DNA of 64,000 bases from Bacteroidales bacterium (lineage in GTDB: Bacteria > Bacteroidota > Bacteroidia > Bacteroidales > FEN-979), in the NCBI GenBank assembly GCA_025355465.1, contig JANXZO010000059.1, positions 1 to 64,000 on the forward strand, in the 5' to 3' direction. The notes under the pieces were generated by a model. The model had not been told where the DNA came from and searched no databases. It saw only the letters and a list, made by a program, of their open reading frames with translations. The stretch's first letter is position 1; each line of letters opens with the position of its first letter. The position numbers were made by a program, and so were the translations under genes. This document shows, piece by piece, positions 33,052-41,862 of this stretch.

Positions 33052-33114
33052 TTGTAACGTTCTGATTTAGTGACTTCATTACTTTAAATTTATAACCCCA
33101 AAACAACCAACCAA

Positions 33115-33327
33115 ATGGGCATCGATATAAAATTTCCAATCGGATTAATGTTTACAATCATCGGATTGTTACTGACTTGCTATGGCTTTTTAACCAATGC
33201 TAATGTTGCCATGTACACCAAATCGCTGGGTACAAATGTCAACCTGTGGTCAGGCATCGGCATGCTGGTGTTCGGCCTGATCATGCTGCTTTTTTCGCTT
33301 TTAGGCAAGAAATCTAAAACCACATAA
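33115..33327 (+). CDS. Small two-segment membrane protein
   Basis: A 70-residue protein with two hydrophobic segments (IGLMFTIIGLLLTCYGFL and GIGMLVFGLIMLLFSLLG) and a lysine-rich C-terminus. I recognise it only as a type often found beside symporter genes in this phylum; no function is known to me. It lies 63 bases after the symporter gene and one base before ogt, suggesting a three-gene unit. It may assist the transporter. Confidence 0.7.
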   Translation: MGIDIKFPIGLMFTIIGLLLTCYGFLTNANVAMYTKSLGTNVNLWSGIGMLVFGLIMLLFSLLGKKSKTT

Positions 33328-33328
33328 T

Positions 33329-33826
33329 ATGACGGCAGTTCAACGGGCCTTCCTGAAGACTCCGGTAGGATTCCTTGAGGTTACAGGCACCGAAAACGGG
33401 ATCAGAAGCCTTTATTTTCTCGACTTCAAGGTGAGGATAGCCCGTGTACCTTCTCATCTGCACGACTGTATAAACCAACTGGAGGAATACTTTGCCGGAA
33501 CCCGGAAATGTTTTTCTCTGACGCTCGATTTGGAAGGTTCTCCATTCCAACTCAGGGTTTGGCAGCAGACTTTGAAAATTCCTTATGGAACAACAGTCTC
33601 ATATCAGGAACTTGCCAAAGAGCTGGAAAATCCCAACGCTTTTCGTGCGGTCGGAGGGGCCAACGCCAGCAATCCGGTTTCCATTATTGTTCCCTGTCAC
33701 AGGGTATTGGGAGGGAACGGGAAACTCGTTGGATATGCCGGCGGTCTGCCACGAAAGAAATGGCTTCTTGAGCATGAACATGCATTTGCCCAGGGCGATC
33801 TGTTTTTTTCCAGAAAGCACAAATAA
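33329..33826 (+). CDS. ogt: Methylated-DNA--protein-cysteine methyltransferase
   Basis: A 165-residue suicide DNA repair protein that removes methyl groups from O6-methylguanine. The active-site motif IVPCHRVLG carries the acceptor Cys, preceded by the helix-turn-helix-like YGTTVSYQELAKEL and FRAVGGANASNP, which flips the base. The N-terminal domain is short, as in Ogt rather than Ada. It starts one base after the small membrane protein gene ends. Confidence 0.95.
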   Translation: MTAVQRAFLKTPVGFLEVTGTENGIRSLYFLDFKVRIARVPSHLHDCINQLEEYFAGTRKCFSLTLDLEGSPFQLRVWQQTLKIPYGTTVSYQELAKELENPNAFRAVGGANASNPVSIIVPCHRVLGGNGKLVGYAGGLPRKKWLLEHEHAFAQGDLFFSRKHK

Positions 33827-33843
33827 CCACCATTGATCTTTCT

Positions 33844-36636
33844 ATGAACGCAAAAACGAACTTTCTGTTTGCCTTGCTGCTTTTGCTTATTCCGATGATT
33901 GGCCGAGGGCAGCTGGAGTCATTGAAATTTGATGACCCGGCGTCGTTCACGGTAAAGGGGTTAAAGTTCAGCGATCATCAAACATTAACCCTCGCTTATG
34001 GAATTCCACTCTATTCAGTGATGGTGGACAGCAATTTTTACAACTCCTATTGCTCTCCGCCGAAATTTCTGAAAGATGGAATTCATTTTATGGTAGCCGA
34101 CAGCATCGAAGGAACCTGCAAACTTGACAGCAAATTCACCCCAGGCCTGAAATATACAATCCGCTTTACAAATAAGGGAAAACGCCGGCATTCCATCGAA
34201 AACCTTGTTCCGCTGGGAGAAGGTGGCGATAAAACGTATATCACTGCCGATGGTACAAAAGCCTGGCCTCAGTATTTGTGCCGCACAAGACTCTACCGGC
34301 AGGGATACGGACCCGTGGGGGTAGTTATGCCCGATAATGCGTGGAATGCCGGGTTTGCCGATTTTAAAATCAACGATTCAATTTCACTCGTTGGATTGAC
34401 ACGCCGCACGGCACGCGACAAAGAAAAGACTGACATTGACCGGTGGGCAACAACACTAAAGCCAGGTGGCTGGGTTGAATACAGCATATATATCGATATC
34501 CACAAAGGCGATTGGCATGCAGGGTTGAAGCTGATGTTCCAGGATCGGTGGCTCTACGACCTGCCGGCCTTCAACAACAAGCTGTTCGAACGTAAAGATC
34601 TCAACTGGATGAACGGGGCCTACATTATGCTCCTGCAGTTCGCCTGGGACCATAAGTACTTCGACTACAAAGAAAACAAGTTTAATTTTTATAAAGAGCT
34701 CACTTCCTGCGACTCACTAATAGGAGGCTTCGACATTTTTACCCTCTGGCCAACCTGGCCGCGGCTCGGATTGGATCAGCGGAATCAGTGGGATATGTAC
34801 CGCGATCTGCCGGGTGGTGTGAGTGAACTGAGGAAACAGGTAGATTTTGTTCACAAAAAAGGGAAACGGTATTTCATCTCCTACAATCCCTGGGATGAGG
34901 CAACACGCCGGGAAGATCAGCTAAAAGGTATGGGTGAACTCCTGCGTGCCACCGATGCCGATGGAGTTGTGCTGGATACCCAGGGTGCCTCGAGCATTGA
35001 ACTACAGGCTACAGCCGATAAAGTGAGACCCGGTATCATCATGTACAGCGAAGGAATGGCAGTTCCTAAAGATATGCCCGGAATCGTTTCAGGACGTGTT
35101 CATGATGCCTTGGTCATGCCGCCTCCGCTAAACCTGAATAAGCTGATTAAACCCGATTTCGCCATATTCAGGGTGCTTCAGCTGGCAGATGACCGCCTGC
35201 ACCGTGAACTGGCTATTTCGTTCTTCAATGGCTACGGAGTGGAGATCAATACAATGCGTCCGGGAAGACCTGTATGGATTAACGAGGAGTTCAGGTACCT
35301 GGGAAGAACAACGATGTTGCTCCGTGAAAATAATTCGGTGTTTCATAATTACCAATGGGTTCCTCTCATTCCAACCCTTACAGATTCTGTCTATGTGAAC
35401 CGATGGTCGGCCGGCGATAAAACAGTGTATACGCTCCTGAGCCTTAAGCCTGAAGGTTTCAATGGAGCCTTGTTTGCTGCCGGTGACCTGAAAGGAAAAC
35501 ACATCGTTGACTTATGGAATCATCAGGAAATAAAGACCGTAAGCCGGAAAGGGGAGGAGTTGATCCCGGTCAGCATTGAACCTTTTGACCGCCATTGGCT
35601 GAATACGCGACGCGAAGGAAACGCTGGCTGTGTCGCCATCCTGCCTGAGCTGCTCGAGTTAACCACCTCGAACGACACGCTGAAATTCAAGGCAAAGCAG
35701 GGCGATAGAATCGTAATTACTGGTGGAAATCCTGATTATCAGTCAAAATCATACACTTTCTCTGCCATGGGCAACGAAATTCCATTTTGGGATTATTTCC
35801 CTGAAACGGTTGAGAAAATCGTAGTACAACTGTTCGAAAAGGGTGAACTGCTTGACGAAAGGGTCTTTATCCCGGTGCACAATGCGCCACGACTTATCAG
35901 CCGGGTCGAAAGAACGACGCACGGCAACGGAACCCCTGCACGCATGTTTGAGATCCCTGAAGGCAAATTCCGCTTTTACACCAAACGCGATCCCAAGACG
36001 CTTGAACCTTTCATTCCCTTCCCCAACTACGCTGATACTACGACCGTTACGATGAACCGGTTTTATATGGATGAATACCCGGTAACAAATCAGGAATACA
36101 GATTGTTTGTAAAAAAATCAGGCTACGTTCCGCGGGATACTGCAAACTACCTGAAACACTGGGTTAACAATGCACCGCGTGAAGGAGAAGCAGACATGCC
36201 GGTTGTTTTCATAAACCTTGAGGATGCCAGGGCCTATGCAAAATATTACAGCAAACGACTTCCCACTGAAAAAGAATGGCAATATGCAGCCCAGGGCAAT
36301 GACATGCGGAAATATCCATGGGGAAACAACATGGATTCCACCCGCTGTAATTTCAACAGCAACCACGCAACACCTGTAAACAAATTCCCACTGGGGGCGA
36401 GCTTTTACGGGGTTAAAGACCTGATTGGAAACGTGTGGCAGATGACAAACGATGTCTATTTTAATGGGTGTTATTATTTCAACATCATCCGCGGAGGGAG
36501 TCATTACTACCCCAAATCAAGTATCTGGTATGTTACCGGAGGTGCGTTACCGGCCGATCATCCTGAAATGCTGCTGCTGATTTCACCGGGTTTGGACCGG
36601 AATGCAACGGTTGGTTTTCGTTGTGTGAAAGATTAA
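33844..36636 (+). CDS. Secreted glycosidase-like protein fused to an FGE-sulfatase-type domain
   Basis: A 930-residue protein with a signal peptide. Residues 30-240 look like a beta domain. About 250-430 resembles a TIM-barrel glycosidase, with FDIFTLWPTWPRLGLDQRN, a lysine-rich turn (HKKGKRYFISYNPWDE) and DADGVVLDTQGASS. Residues from about 701 to the end form a formylglycine-generating-enzyme-type domain (YPVTNQEYRLFV, RLPTEKEWQYAAQG, DLIGNVWQMTNDV, RGGSHYYPKSS, GFRCVKD). The position of the catalytic cysteines of true FGE holds Tyr, Pro and Ser, so this domain probably binds or scaffolds. I cannot assign a GH family. It converges on the CAP-SPOR gene, overlapping by four bases. Confidence 0.75.
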   Translation: MNAKTNFLFALLLLLIPMIGRGQLESLKFDDPASFTVKGLKFSDHQTLTLAYGIPLYSVMVDSNFYNSYCSPPKFLKDGIHFMVADSIEGTCKLDSKFTPGLKYTIRFTNKGKRRHSIENLVPLGEGGDKTYITADGTKAWPQYLCRTRLYRQGYGPVGVVMPDNAWNAGFADFKINDSISLVGLTRRTARDKEKTDIDRWATTLKPGGWVEYSIYIDIHKGDWHAGLKLMFQDRWLYDLPAFNNKLFERKDLNWMNGAYIMLLQFAWDHKYFDYKENKFNFYKELTSCDSLIGGFDIFTLWPTWPRLGLDQRNQWDMYRDLPGGVSELRKQVDFVHKKGKRYFISYNPWDEATRREDQLKGMGELLRATDADGVVLDTQGASSIELQATADKVRPGIIMYSEGMAVPKDMPGIVSGRVHDALVMPPPLNLNKLIKPDFAIFRVLQLADDRLHRELAISFFNGYGVEINTMRPGRPVWINEEFRYLGRTTMLLRENNSVFHNYQWVPLIPTLTDSVYVNRWSAGDKTVYTLLSLKPEGFNGALFAAGDLKGKHIVDLWNHQEIKTVSRKGEELIPVSIEPFDRHWLNTRREGNAGCVAILPELLELTTSNDTLKFKAKQGDRIVITGGNPDYQSKSYTFSAMGNEIPFWDYFPETVEKIVVQLFEKGELLDERVFIPVHNAPRLISRVERTTHGNGTPARMFEIPEGKFRFYTKRDPKTLEPFIPFPNYADTTTVTMNRFYMDEYPVTNQEYRLFVKKSGYVPRDTANYLKHWVNNAPREGEADMPVVFINLEDARAYAKYYSKRLPTEKEWQYAAQGNDMRKYPWGNNMDSTRCNFNSNHATPVNKFPLGASFYGVKDLIGNVWQMTNDVYFNGCYYFNIIRGGSHYYPKSSIWYVTGGALPADHPEMLLLISPGLDRNATVGFRCVKD

Positions 36637-37607
36637 CTTTTCAGCAGCCAGGCATCTTTATATTTCTTTTTGATCTCCCTGAGTTTTGTAGTGGCCTCCG
36701 TTTTATTCGGCGATTCAAATACTGAAATCCGTGCCTTACCATCTTTCTCCAGTATTTTCGCTTCAGGATAACCCGCTGATTTTATTTTTATGATCGCCTT
36801 ATTTGCAACCTCCATGGTGAGGTTACTTTTTACAATAACGTAATAGATTCCCGAACTGGCAGGCGATGCCTCAATCTGCAGTTGTGGTTTATCTGTAAGG
36901 GTTGTATCTGCTGTAACTTCCGCTTTTGCCTTTTTTCCCGTCTTGAGGTGCTTTGGAGGCTTAACCTTACGCATGACACCTGCTGTATCAGGCAATTTTT
37001 CTGTTGTGGTTCCACATACATTGGCTGTCCCTTCAGGATCTCTGACCTCTCCAAACCAGGCACAGGCATAGTTTTCATAAATCCCGACGCCGATAGCAGT
37101 CCATTTTTTTCCAGCCCACTTCCCGGTACCCAGCATGATGCTGTTAAAATATCCTTCCGATCGCCAAAAACTCATTATACTGTCAATGGATGCCGGACTG
37201 TTTTCCCAGTAAATTATTTCGTAACCTTTTCCGGGATAGGTGGTGATCTCTTTTGGTTTATCCCATACAGAACTCTTCTTATTTTCATCCCTGGGATAGC
37301 AAAAAGCCTTCCAGGGGCCACGATCAGACCATGAATGGAAGTTGCATGGGGACTTGTCCGGATTGTTGATAAATATATCCCTTACATGAGTTACGGCTAC
37401 AAAGGATAATGACCGGGATACCGGAATCGCCGGAAGGTTGTTTCTTCGCCGGTAATCGTTGATCATCCTGCACAACTTCATCTCAGCCTGGCTGATACAG
37501 AAATCGGCAGGCACCGGATTTCCCTGTCTGACCAATGTCTGACCGGCAACTTCGGGATAAAGCGAATACAAACCAAGAAATAAAATAAAGTATTTAAGGT
37601 ATCTCAT
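36633..37607 (-). CDS. Secreted CAP-domain protein with C-terminal SPOR-like domain
   Basis: A 324-residue protein with a signal peptide (RYLKYFILFLGLYSLYPEVA). The N-terminal part fits the CAP/SCP/PR-1 superfamily: EMKLCRMINDYRRRNNLP, then VAVTHVRDI, NFHSWSDRG and WTAIGVGIYENYACAWFG. A Lys/Pro-rich linker follows, then a C-terminal SPOR-like repeat (SGIYYVIVKSNLTMEVANKA through KKKYKDAWLL), a fold that binds denuded peptidoglycan. The ATG at 37607 is used because it begins the signal peptide and lies just after the GH172 stop. It is last in the second glycan operon, four bases behind GH172. Function unknown; cell-wall anchoring is inferred. Confidence 0.72.
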   Translation of the reverse strand: MRYLKYFILFLGLYSLYPEVAGQTLVRQGNPVPADFCISQAEMKLCRMINDYRRRNNLPAIPVSRSLSFVAVTHVRDIFINNPDKSPCNFHSWSDRGPWKAFCYPRDENKKSSVWDKPKEITTYPGKGYEIIYWENSPASIDSIMSFWRSEGYFNSIMLGTGKWAGKKWTAIGVGIYENYACAWFGEVRDPEGTANVCGTTTEKLPDTAGVMRKVKPPKHLKTGKKAKAEVTADTTLTDKPQLQIEASPASSGIYYVIVKSNLTMEVANKAIIKIKSAGYPEAKILEKDGKARISVFESPNKTEATTKLREIKKKYKDAWLLKS

Positions 37608-37611
37608 CCTT

Positions 37612-39594
37612 TCATTTGATTGGCAATTTCTGATCGGCATTTAAAATAAGCGCGTGATTGTGGTCGAGCAGCCTTGCATAAAAACCAAAACCTCCCATAT
37701 TGTTTTCAACCTTAAGCAACAGTTTGTTCCAACCCTGCTTCAGGTCAAGTTCCACCTCCGCCTGATCGGGCACTGCAATCCGCAATCCGGAAAAACGATA
37801 AACCTCCTTGTCATTCAGAAAAACCTTTCCTCCGTCATCAGTGCCTACATAAAGAACGACTTTTTGAGGCGTTTTTGCATAGATATAAGTTATGGCATAG
37901 GCCACAACAAGTTCATCCGGATACATTGTGTCTGAAAATGACACATAACCACGCTCAGGTGTTTTTACGTATTTCCAGCTAATAGGTTTCTGATCAACTC
38001 CGGAATATACCATTTTAATGTTTGAATTTTTTTCCGGTGCATATACAGAGTCCAATCCCCGCCTGTCTTTCAGCCCATTTCTCGGATTTGGAAAAGGACC
38101 GAGAATATACCAGCCCGGTATGAAAACGCGTTTCGGAACAAGGTTCAGCCCATCTATTCCAAAATAATATCCCTTTGCATTTTTGTTTTTGCCGTTTACC
38201 AAAAAGGTGAGCTCAATGGTTTGTCCGCTGTTTTTAATATTTGAAACAACCATTTTACCTTCCGGCAGAACATACGGAGAATATCCATCCATCACACCGG
38301 CTTTCGTCCCGTTCACAAACAGTTCTACATTGCCGTAATCAGGGCTTTTGGTATAATAAAGGGTAAGATCATACATGACATCCTTCAAACCGTTCAGCGT
38401 CAATCCGAAAGTTGATTTATCGTGCGATTCGATTATAAGCTGCTTATTCTCTCCCCAGTCCGGACCGTAATCCGACATGTCTGCCACTCTGGATTTCAGT
38501 CCGCCAAGGTTGAATTTTAAGTTTTCTGCCTCGGTCATTCCCGATGGTTTGACAATTCTTAGCGGTATCCGTTGTCCGGCTTTGGGAAATGCCGGAAACG
38601 GTTTGTGCGGTTCCATCTGATACCAATAGATCGTACTGCTGTAATCGGCAACCTCAAGGTTCGCATGACCATGTTCGAAAGTGAATATTATCCCTTTGCG
38701 GAATGGTATCGGATCAACAACAAAAAGCCGGTAAGCCGCAATACGCCCTAATGAATCATCCTTGTACATCAATCCGCTGTAAGGACCGTTGTAAACTCCC
38801 TTACTGAAATAACCTCCGCCGGAAAAGAAGTCCTCCGTTCCGGTACCTGCAATGGATGGCTTCTTTTCTCCATCCACATAAATCATTTCATCTCCCTCAA
38901 GATAACTGAATCCTCCATTGTATGACTGCAGGTTAAGATTTACGCCAACCACATGCCCTTGTCCTGTTGCATTCAATACCACGTAGTTGGAATCACCCGT
39001 AGTTTGAATTTCCCGTTTCCATAAGGCATGAAAATAGGCAACGTCCGACTCCAGCGCTGCTTCGAATTTCTGAAAATTGATCTGGTAATACAAAGCGGAA
39101 ATTTCATGTAAGGTCTCATTGGCGATTTCGATCCGGGCTCTAGACTCGAACGGCATTGGGAAATAGCAGACAAACCCGCCGCTGGTCATTCCCAGATATT
39201 GGGATACATATTGATTGTAAACAAAGCCATTCCCGAAAAAATCTCCAAGCGGGGCCTCCACAGAAGGCTTGGTCTCCCTGTCCCAATATATTCTGATGAC
39301 AATCCTTCGAAGATAATAGGGATCCTGTGAGTGTATCTTAAACCATATGCGGCTGATCATTCCCGGTCCTTCAACATTAAAAATAGTTGCCTTCTTGCCA
39401 GGGGGAATGGTAATATGATCATTGTTGCCGCCGGAGCTGTCAGAACTGGAAACCTGGATCAACTTGCTGTTTTTCAGATAGGGCAGCGAGGCGGGGTCTA
39501 TCAAACTGGCAATGTCCTGCCGGTTCCCGGTATTGCATGCAGAAAACGAAAGGAAGAGGCAAGTGGATACAAGAAAATAGCAATACTTTTTCAT
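37612..39594 (-). CDS. GH172 (DUF2961) lipoprotein glycosidase
   Basis: A 660-residue lipoprotein (lipobox FSAC) with the DUF2961 fold now classified as GH172, which contains difructose-dianhydride and alpha-D-arabinofuranosidase/fructofuranosidase enzymes. Markers are GPGMISRIWFKIHSQDPYYL, EAPLGDFFG, GTGTEDFFSGGGYF and YWYQMEPHKPFPAFP. A C-terminal beta-sandwich (PGWYILGPFPNP, then VLYVGTDDGGKVFLND) may bind sugar. It is probably anchored to the outer membrane. It has its own -7 element upstream (39627-39634), but also follows the MGH1-like genes by 70 bases. The substrate cannot be fixed: GH172 acts on D-arabinan or fructosides. Confidence 0.85.
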   Translation of the reverse strand: MKKYCYFLVSTCLFLSFSACNTGNRQDIASLIDPASLPYLKNSKLIQVSSSDSSGGNNDHITIPPGKKATIFNVEGPGMISRIWFKIHSQDPYYLRRIVIRIYWDRETKPSVEAPLGDFFGNGFVYNQYVSQYLGMTSGGFVCYFPMPFESRARIEIANETLHEISALYYQINFQKFEAALESDVAYFHALWKREIQTTGDSNYVVLNATGQGHVVGVNLNLQSYNGGFSYLEGDEMIYVDGEKKPSIAGTGTEDFFSGGGYFSKGVYNGPYSGLMYKDDSLGRIAAYRLFVVDPIPFRKGIIFTFEHGHANLEVADYSSTIYWYQMEPHKPFPAFPKAGQRIPLRIVKPSGMTEAENLKFNLGGLKSRVADMSDYGPDWGENKQLIIESHDKSTFGLTLNGLKDVMYDLTLYYTKSPDYGNVELFVNGTKAGVMDGYSPYVLPEGKMVVSNIKNSGQTIELTFLVNGKNKNAKGYYFGIDGLNLVPKRVFIPGWYILGPFPNPRNGLKDRRGLDSVYAPEKNSNIKMVYSGVDQKPISWKYVKTPERGYVSFSDTMYPDELVVAYAITYIYAKTPQKVVLYVGTDDGGKVFLNDKEVYRFSGLRIAVPDQAEVELDLKQGWNKLLLKVENNMGGFGFYARLLDHNHALILNADQKLPIK

Positions 39595-39626
39595 CGTGGA
39601 TTAATTAGGCAGAATTTCCATCAGCG

Positions 39627-39634
39627 CAAATGTA
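39627..39634 (-). promoter_or_regulatory. -7 promoter element for GH172
   Basis: Minus-strand TACATTTG matches TAnnTTTG, 32 bases before the GH172 ATG. It could be an internal promoter of the second glycan operon. Confidence 0.45.
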
Positions 39635-39664
39635 CAACGAAAAACAACCCGTAATCAGGTTCTC

Positions 39665-41818
39665 TCACCTTGTAGCCGGCTTGCTCTCTTCAATTAACAA
39701 CCGGGCGATGATAGCGTCCCATATGTAATTCGGAGGACAATTGAGCACTTCATTGTCGGGACTATATGACTCCCAGTAATTGTGGTTTTTGGATAGTTGA
39801 ATGCCGACACAATTCACCATCTTTGCCGCGAGTTGCCGCGCTATATCATTGTACCCGTAAAGTTTTAGTCCATCATAAACCATGTAATCCCACAACATCC
39901 ACACAGGCCCATTCCATTTGCAGCAATAATCAACATACGGACTGTACCACGGGTCCTGAGCAGACAGGGTAGGTACACCGTATTTCCTCCAGAATTTTGT
40001 CGTGTCGGTCAACGTTTTGATCAGCCTTTCTGCCCGGGCCTTTGGCGCTGCTTCTGCCCACAAGGCAAGAAAACCGATGATCTCCTGCCGCTTCAGGTCG
40101 CGGGTCATAAATTTGAAAGTATGGTCCTTTTTATTCACGGAGTAATAGAACCCTGTGGAATCATCCCACATTCTTTCGTTTACCAGAGTGCTGGTTTTCT
40201 CTGCAAGGTCAGTCCACTTCCTTGACTCTTCGCTCTTTCCAAGCAACGTGGCCATTTTCGCCAGGCAACGCTCCTCCTTGATGACCATCAGGGTGAGGTC
40301 GAGACACTCCAGCTCGTCTGAAATATCCTCTTTGTCAACATCCAGGTAACGCTCTGCAGAAACTTGAAAAACAGCATTGTACCAGTCGCGTACATTCTCA
40401 ATTATACCATATGGTCCCCATTCAAAAGTGCCGTCATGGTCATTGTCACGGTTGTTTATGAGCCATTCTACATAGCGGCCTCCGGATACATAGGCATCCG
40501 CGAGGAATTCTTTGTTTTTGCCTGCATTATACACTTCAAGGTTGATCCAGCTGAAAAACGGTGCTGAGGTGGTCGACATGTTCTTATGCGGGTAATCCTG
40601 CAATCCGCGCGGACCATGACGATAAGCGATGAGCCCATCCTCGCGTTGCTGTTCCATATACACCCGCTGTGAACCTTCCGCCGATTTCGGATCAAGGTAT
40701 GCATAAGCCAGCATACTAAGCGATTCATGCAGCACCTGGTGCCCATGCCCCCAGCCCCAGAGAGGATTCCGGCTGAATACATACGAATTGTAACTGGTTT
40801 TACCGGAAGGCGGGTACATACATCCCCGGGCCAGATTGAAAGCCCCAAAGTAGGTAAGCTTCTCGCCTGCGGTTTTAAATTTTATCCGTGGGATTTTGGA
40901 ATAGAGGATCAGGTTGTCTTCAAAGTAAGTGCGAAGCATTAATTGTTTCACGGAATCTGCCTCCGCCATCAACTTCACCGCATCTTCATTTTCACCCTGA
41001 AAACCCCGGATATACCTGAAGTTTGTTGCCTCAGACGGTCTTAACCTTTTATTTAATTGAAGAGATACAAAATCAACAATACCAATGTCTTTACCATTGA
41101 GTGAGTCGCCTCTTTTGTCGGAATAGAAATCGGTTTTGATAATGTTGTAGAAATCATCCATGTTGCCTGAATATCCTCCGTGTGAAGCCGCCTTTGGGAA
41201 GGCGGTGAACAAGTCACGAACCCGGGTAGGGTAGGAGTACTCAGTCTTCAGACTGCTGATGAGCCGGTAAGGACTTTCATAGCGACGGGTAACAAAACCA
41301 TTCAGCGTTTTATCATAACCGGTCATCTCCAGCGAGTCGTTACCCATTTCAAATACCGGGTAAACAGTAACATCATGGGTAACCTGGTCTGCATTTTTGA
41401 CCTCCATGTTTACAAGTGCAATTGTGGAACTGTAAACAAGAAAAGTCTCCTTCACACGAATGCCACGAAACGGTTCGTACTCAACGATTGCCATATCCGG
41501 AAAAGAAATGGTAACCACCGGCTTTTTAAAATATTCTCCGATCCTGCCAATCACCACCTGGTCAATCTTCCATATACAAAAAATCCTGCCTGCATGGTCG
41601 CTCGAATAGGTTATAGGACTGCAATCCGAATAGTAATCCATTTTGTAGGCTTTATCACCGTATAATCTCGATCGCGCCATGGCTGCGGCATAGGTGGTGT
41701 ATAGCGGGTCGTTCGCCTTAGCCCCGATGCGTATATAATCCTCAATGGGTTTAAACTGCTGGGCAAAAGAGGTAACAGTAATAAATGACGCCGCAATCAG
41801 GAAGAATATTTTTTTCAT
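39665..41818 (-). CDS. Secreted MGH1-like six-hairpin glycosidase (copy A)
   Basis: A 717-residue protein with a signal peptide (KKIFFLIAASFITVTSFAQ) and an (alpha/alpha)6 catalytic part of the MGH1-like/GH63-related kind. Markers are GYSGNMDDFYN, NPLWGWGHGHQVLHESLSM, LINNRDNDHDGTFEWGPYG and CCKWNGPVWMLWDYMVYDGL near the end. It is paralogous to the next gene. The family hydrolyses alpha-glucosyl or alpha-mannosyl linkages; the true substrate is unknown. The ATG at 41818 opens the signal peptide, whereas the in-frame start at 41857 would overlap nothing useful. It follows copy B by 44 bases. Confidence 0.82.
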   Translation of the reverse strand: MKKIFFLIAASFITVTSFAQQFKPIEDYIRIGAKANDPLYTTYAAAMARSRLYGDKAYKMDYYSDCSPITYSSDHAGRIFCIWKIDQVVIGRIGEYFKKPVVTISFPDMAIVEYEPFRGIRVKETFLVYSSTIALVNMEVKNADQVTHDVTVYPVFEMGNDSLEMTGYDKTLNGFVTRRYESPYRLISSLKTEYSYPTRVRDLFTAFPKAASHGGYSGNMDDFYNIIKTDFYSDKRGDSLNGKDIGIVDFVSLQLNKRLRPSEATNFRYIRGFQGENEDAVKLMAEADSVKQLMLRTYFEDNLILYSKIPRIKFKTAGEKLTYFGAFNLARGCMYPPSGKTSYNSYVFSRNPLWGWGHGHQVLHESLSMLAYAYLDPKSAEGSQRVYMEQQREDGLIAYRHGPRGLQDYPHKNMSTTSAPFFSWINLEVYNAGKNKEFLADAYVSGGRYVEWLINNRDNDHDGTFEWGPYGIIENVRDWYNAVFQVSAERYLDVDKEDISDELECLDLTLMVIKEERCLAKMATLLGKSEESRKWTDLAEKTSTLVNERMWDDSTGFYYSVNKKDHTFKFMTRDLKRQEIIGFLALWAEAAPKARAERLIKTLTDTTKFWRKYGVPTLSAQDPWYSPYVDYCCKWNGPVWMLWDYMVYDGLKLYGYNDIARQLAAKMVNCVGIQLSKNHNYWESYSPDNEVLNCPPNYIWDAIIARLLIEESKPATR

Positions 41819-41862
41819 AGGACGGTTTCCAGAAAGTAAAAATAGGATAAAATACAATACTT

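Noticed and set aside
33100-33130. Ribosome binding sites of Shine-Dalgarno type before most genes
   Set aside because: Upstream regions are A-rich, as usual in this phylum; GGAG-like sites are rare and only the one before rpmG is worth noting.
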